Positions 62,266-64,000 of a DNA stretch of 64,000 nt are shown here, piece after piece (the stretch's first letter is position 1; each line of letters starts with the position of its first letter). Position numbers and translations under genes: made by a program. The stretch is from contig NZ_JABBAM010000061.1 in NCBI RefSeq assembly GCF_018607965.1, positions 1 to 64,000 on the forward strand, given 5' to 3'. A model generated the notes under the pieces. The model worked only from the letters and a program-made list of their open reading frames with translations. It was not told the origin of the DNA and ran no database searches. Source of the DNA: Planktotalea sp. (GTDB taxonomy: Bacteria > Pseudomonadota > Alphaproteobacteria > Rhodobacterales > Rhodobacteraceae).

Positions 62266-62298
62266 ACCACGATGCGTTAGTCAAAGACGCATCGTGGT
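62266..62298. repeat. 12-bp perfect inverted repeat downstream of cydB
   Basis: ACCACGATGCGT-TAGTCAAAG-ACGCATCGTGGT; could be the cydAB terminator but has no U-tract in that direction. Confidence 0.7.
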
Positions 62299-62318
62299 TT
62301 GAAAGTGCATGCCTGACG

Positions 62319-63329
62319 TTAGTCGTAGCGAAGTTCCGTCGCTTTGCCGCAAAAGATGTAATAGGATAGAACAGTGTACCCAAGGATGGTCGGCAGGACG
62401 AACAGCGTTCCTATAAGGATAATGAACAGGCTTTCCGGCGCAGACGCGGCGTCATAAATCGTAATCTGTTCGGGGACCACGTAGGGGTAGAATGAGTAGG
62501 CCATGCCGGCGAAGGCCAGCGTGAACAATGCCGTTTCGGCGGCGAACGGATCCCAGATCAGTCTGTTTTGATCTTTTTGCAAGCGGCCAATTTTCCAAAA
62601 TAGATAGACCATCAAAATGCCAGACAGCACAGGGAACGGTGCAAGGTAGAGGATTTCGGGAAAACTGAACCATTTATCGAAGATGCGTGTGCTGACGAAA
62701 GGCGTTGCCAAGGAGATCGCACCTATTCCAAGGATAAGTCCCCATATTCCACCTTTCGCCCATCCAATTGCGCGTTTTTGCAACGCGCCGTCGGTTTTCG
62801 CGATCAACCATGCAGCGCCGATAAAGCTGTATCCAACGGTCAAAAACACGGCCGTTAGCAAGGCGAAGACGACGTGATTGAAGGTCCATGTCAGACCCAT
62901 CACATACATGCCCGACATAAACCCTTGGCTCATTGAGGCGAGTAATGAGCCAGAGAAGAATGCAAAGTTCCACCCTGCTTTTTGCGACCGCGGTGCTTTG
63001 GCGCGAAACTCAAACGAGACGCCGCGCAGGATGAGGCCGATCAGCATCAGAAAAACGGGCAGATACAGCGAGGTCAGAATGATCCCGTGCGCGGGGGGAA
63101 AGGCCACAAGAAGCAGGCCAATCGCGAGGACAAGCCATGTTTCATTTGCATCCCAAAACGGACCAATCGAGGCGACCAGCCGGTCTTTTTCTGCATCATT
63201 GGCAAGGGGCATCAACAGCCCGACGCCTAAATCAAACCCATCCAGCACAACGTAGATGAGGATGGACAAACCCATGAGGGCTGCAAAGGTCCAAGGAAGC
63301 CAAATGGCCGGATCACCAAACGTTTCCAT
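62319..63329 (-). CDS. cydB: cytochrome d ubiquinol oxidase subunit II
   Basis: YVVLDGFDLGVGLLMPL, GPFWDANETWLVLA. Confidence 0.95.
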   Translation of the reverse strand: METFGDPAIWLPWTFAALMGLSILIYVVLDGFDLGVGLLMPLANDAEKDRLVASIGPFWDANETWLVLAIGLLLVAFPPAHGIILTSLYLPVFLMLIGLILRGVSFEFRAKAPRSQKAGWNFAFFSGSLLASMSQGFMSGMYVMGLTWTFNHVVFALLTAVFLTVGYSFIGAAWLIAKTDGALQKRAIGWAKGGIWGLILGIGAISLATPFVSTRIFDKWFSFPEILYLAPFPVLSGILMVYLFWKIGRLQKDQNRLIWDPFAAETALFTLAFAGMAYSFYPYVVPEQITIYDAASAPESLFIILIGTLFVLPTILGYTVLSYYIFCGKATELRYD

Positions 63330-63331
63330 CT

Positions 63332-64000
63332 TTATTCTCCTGGCTGCATGAGAGTGACTTCTGCTTCGCCACTACGTGGATAGCCACGTGGGCTAAGTTC
63401 TTCACCGTGCGTCGCTTTGCGCGCGAGGTAGGGTATCACGGCCATGTAGGCAAAGATCAGTGCCGCGTAGACAACCAAATAGCCGATGAGGGTGCCCAAA
63501 ACCATGCCCGCGGGCACATCACTGACAGCGTCTTTGGTCGACAGGACACCGTGCACCAGCCAAGGTTGGCGGCCTATCTCGGTTGTGTACCAGCCAGCGA
63601 GTGTGGCGATCCATCCACTAAAGCTCATCGCGGCGAAGGCATACAGGGGGAGGCGCGGCATCTGGCCTGCACCATAACGGCGCAGCAGGAAAAGACCGAA
63701 CCATGAAAGTGCCAGCATGGCCATTCCTGTGCCAACCATAATGCGGAAACTAAAGAAAACAGGGGCAACACGAGGGTGCATTTTTGTACCGTCTTCTGCA
63801 ATAAAATCGTTCAAACTAGGAATAACACCGCTTGGCTTGTGCTTGAGGATCAAAGACGCACCGTTCGGGATTGCGATTTCAAACTTGTTTTCACGTGCCT
63901 CCTCATCTGGAATAGCGAACAAAACCAAAGGAATGTTCGGACCCGTTTCCCAGTTCCCCTCCATCGCCGCAATCTTGGCGGGTTGGTGTTCAAGCGTGTT
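63332..64000 (-). CDS. cydA: cytochrome d ubiquinol oxidase subunit I, 5' part beyond the window
   Basis: SGWIATLAGWYTTEIGRQPWLVHGVLST C-terminal CydA segment; reading frame open to window edge. Confidence 0.93.
   Translation of the reverse strand, partial: NTLEHQPAKIAAMEGNWETGPNIPLVLFAIPDEEARENKFEIAIPNGASLILKHKPSGVIPSLNDFIAEDGTKMHPRVAPVFFSFRIMVGTGMAMLALSWFGLFLLRRYGAGQMPRLPLYAFAAMSFSGWIATLAGWYTTEIGRQPWLVHGVLSTKDAVSDVPAGMVLGTLIGYLVVYAALIFAYMAVIPYLARKATHGEELSPRGYPRSGEAEVTLMQPGE

Overview
This 64-kb window looks like an alphaproteobacterial chromosome segment of Rhodobacterales/Roseobacter type, judged from gene content and gene order. From about 1 to 40 kb it is mostly housekeeping: rluB-like, tadA, M19 dipeptidase, truA, YcjX/YcjF-like pair, ileS, pcs, xerC, DUF484, fsa/tal, priA, prmA, ruvCAB, ybgC-tolQRAB-pal-cpoB-tilS, and a hisBHAFE set. 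There are two disrupted genes in this part: a DUF2339 gene with one stop and two frameshifts, and a LysR gene split by one in-frame TAA. A tRNA-Arg(TCT) at ~40.24 kb is followed by a decayed IS3-family transposase fragment. After that comes an accessory region (~42.5-62.1 kb) dominated by a catabolic supercluster: amidohydrolase, SnoaL-like protein, FGly-type sulfatase with its own formylglycine-generating enzyme homologue, two intradiol dioxygenase subunits, IclR regulator, BKACE, class III aminotransferase, then a tightly coupled 7-gene operon (CoA-transferase, SMP-30, DHDPS-family, three HcnABC-like amine-dehydrogenase subunits, SDR), and a convergent PhzS-like monooxygenase/P450/SDR operon. 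The window ends in cydB and a truncated cydA. The combination in the catabolic region is the best candidate for an undescribed pathway. Its substrate cannot be read from the sequence. All function calls come from recognising protein motifs and families by eye; no database search was run.
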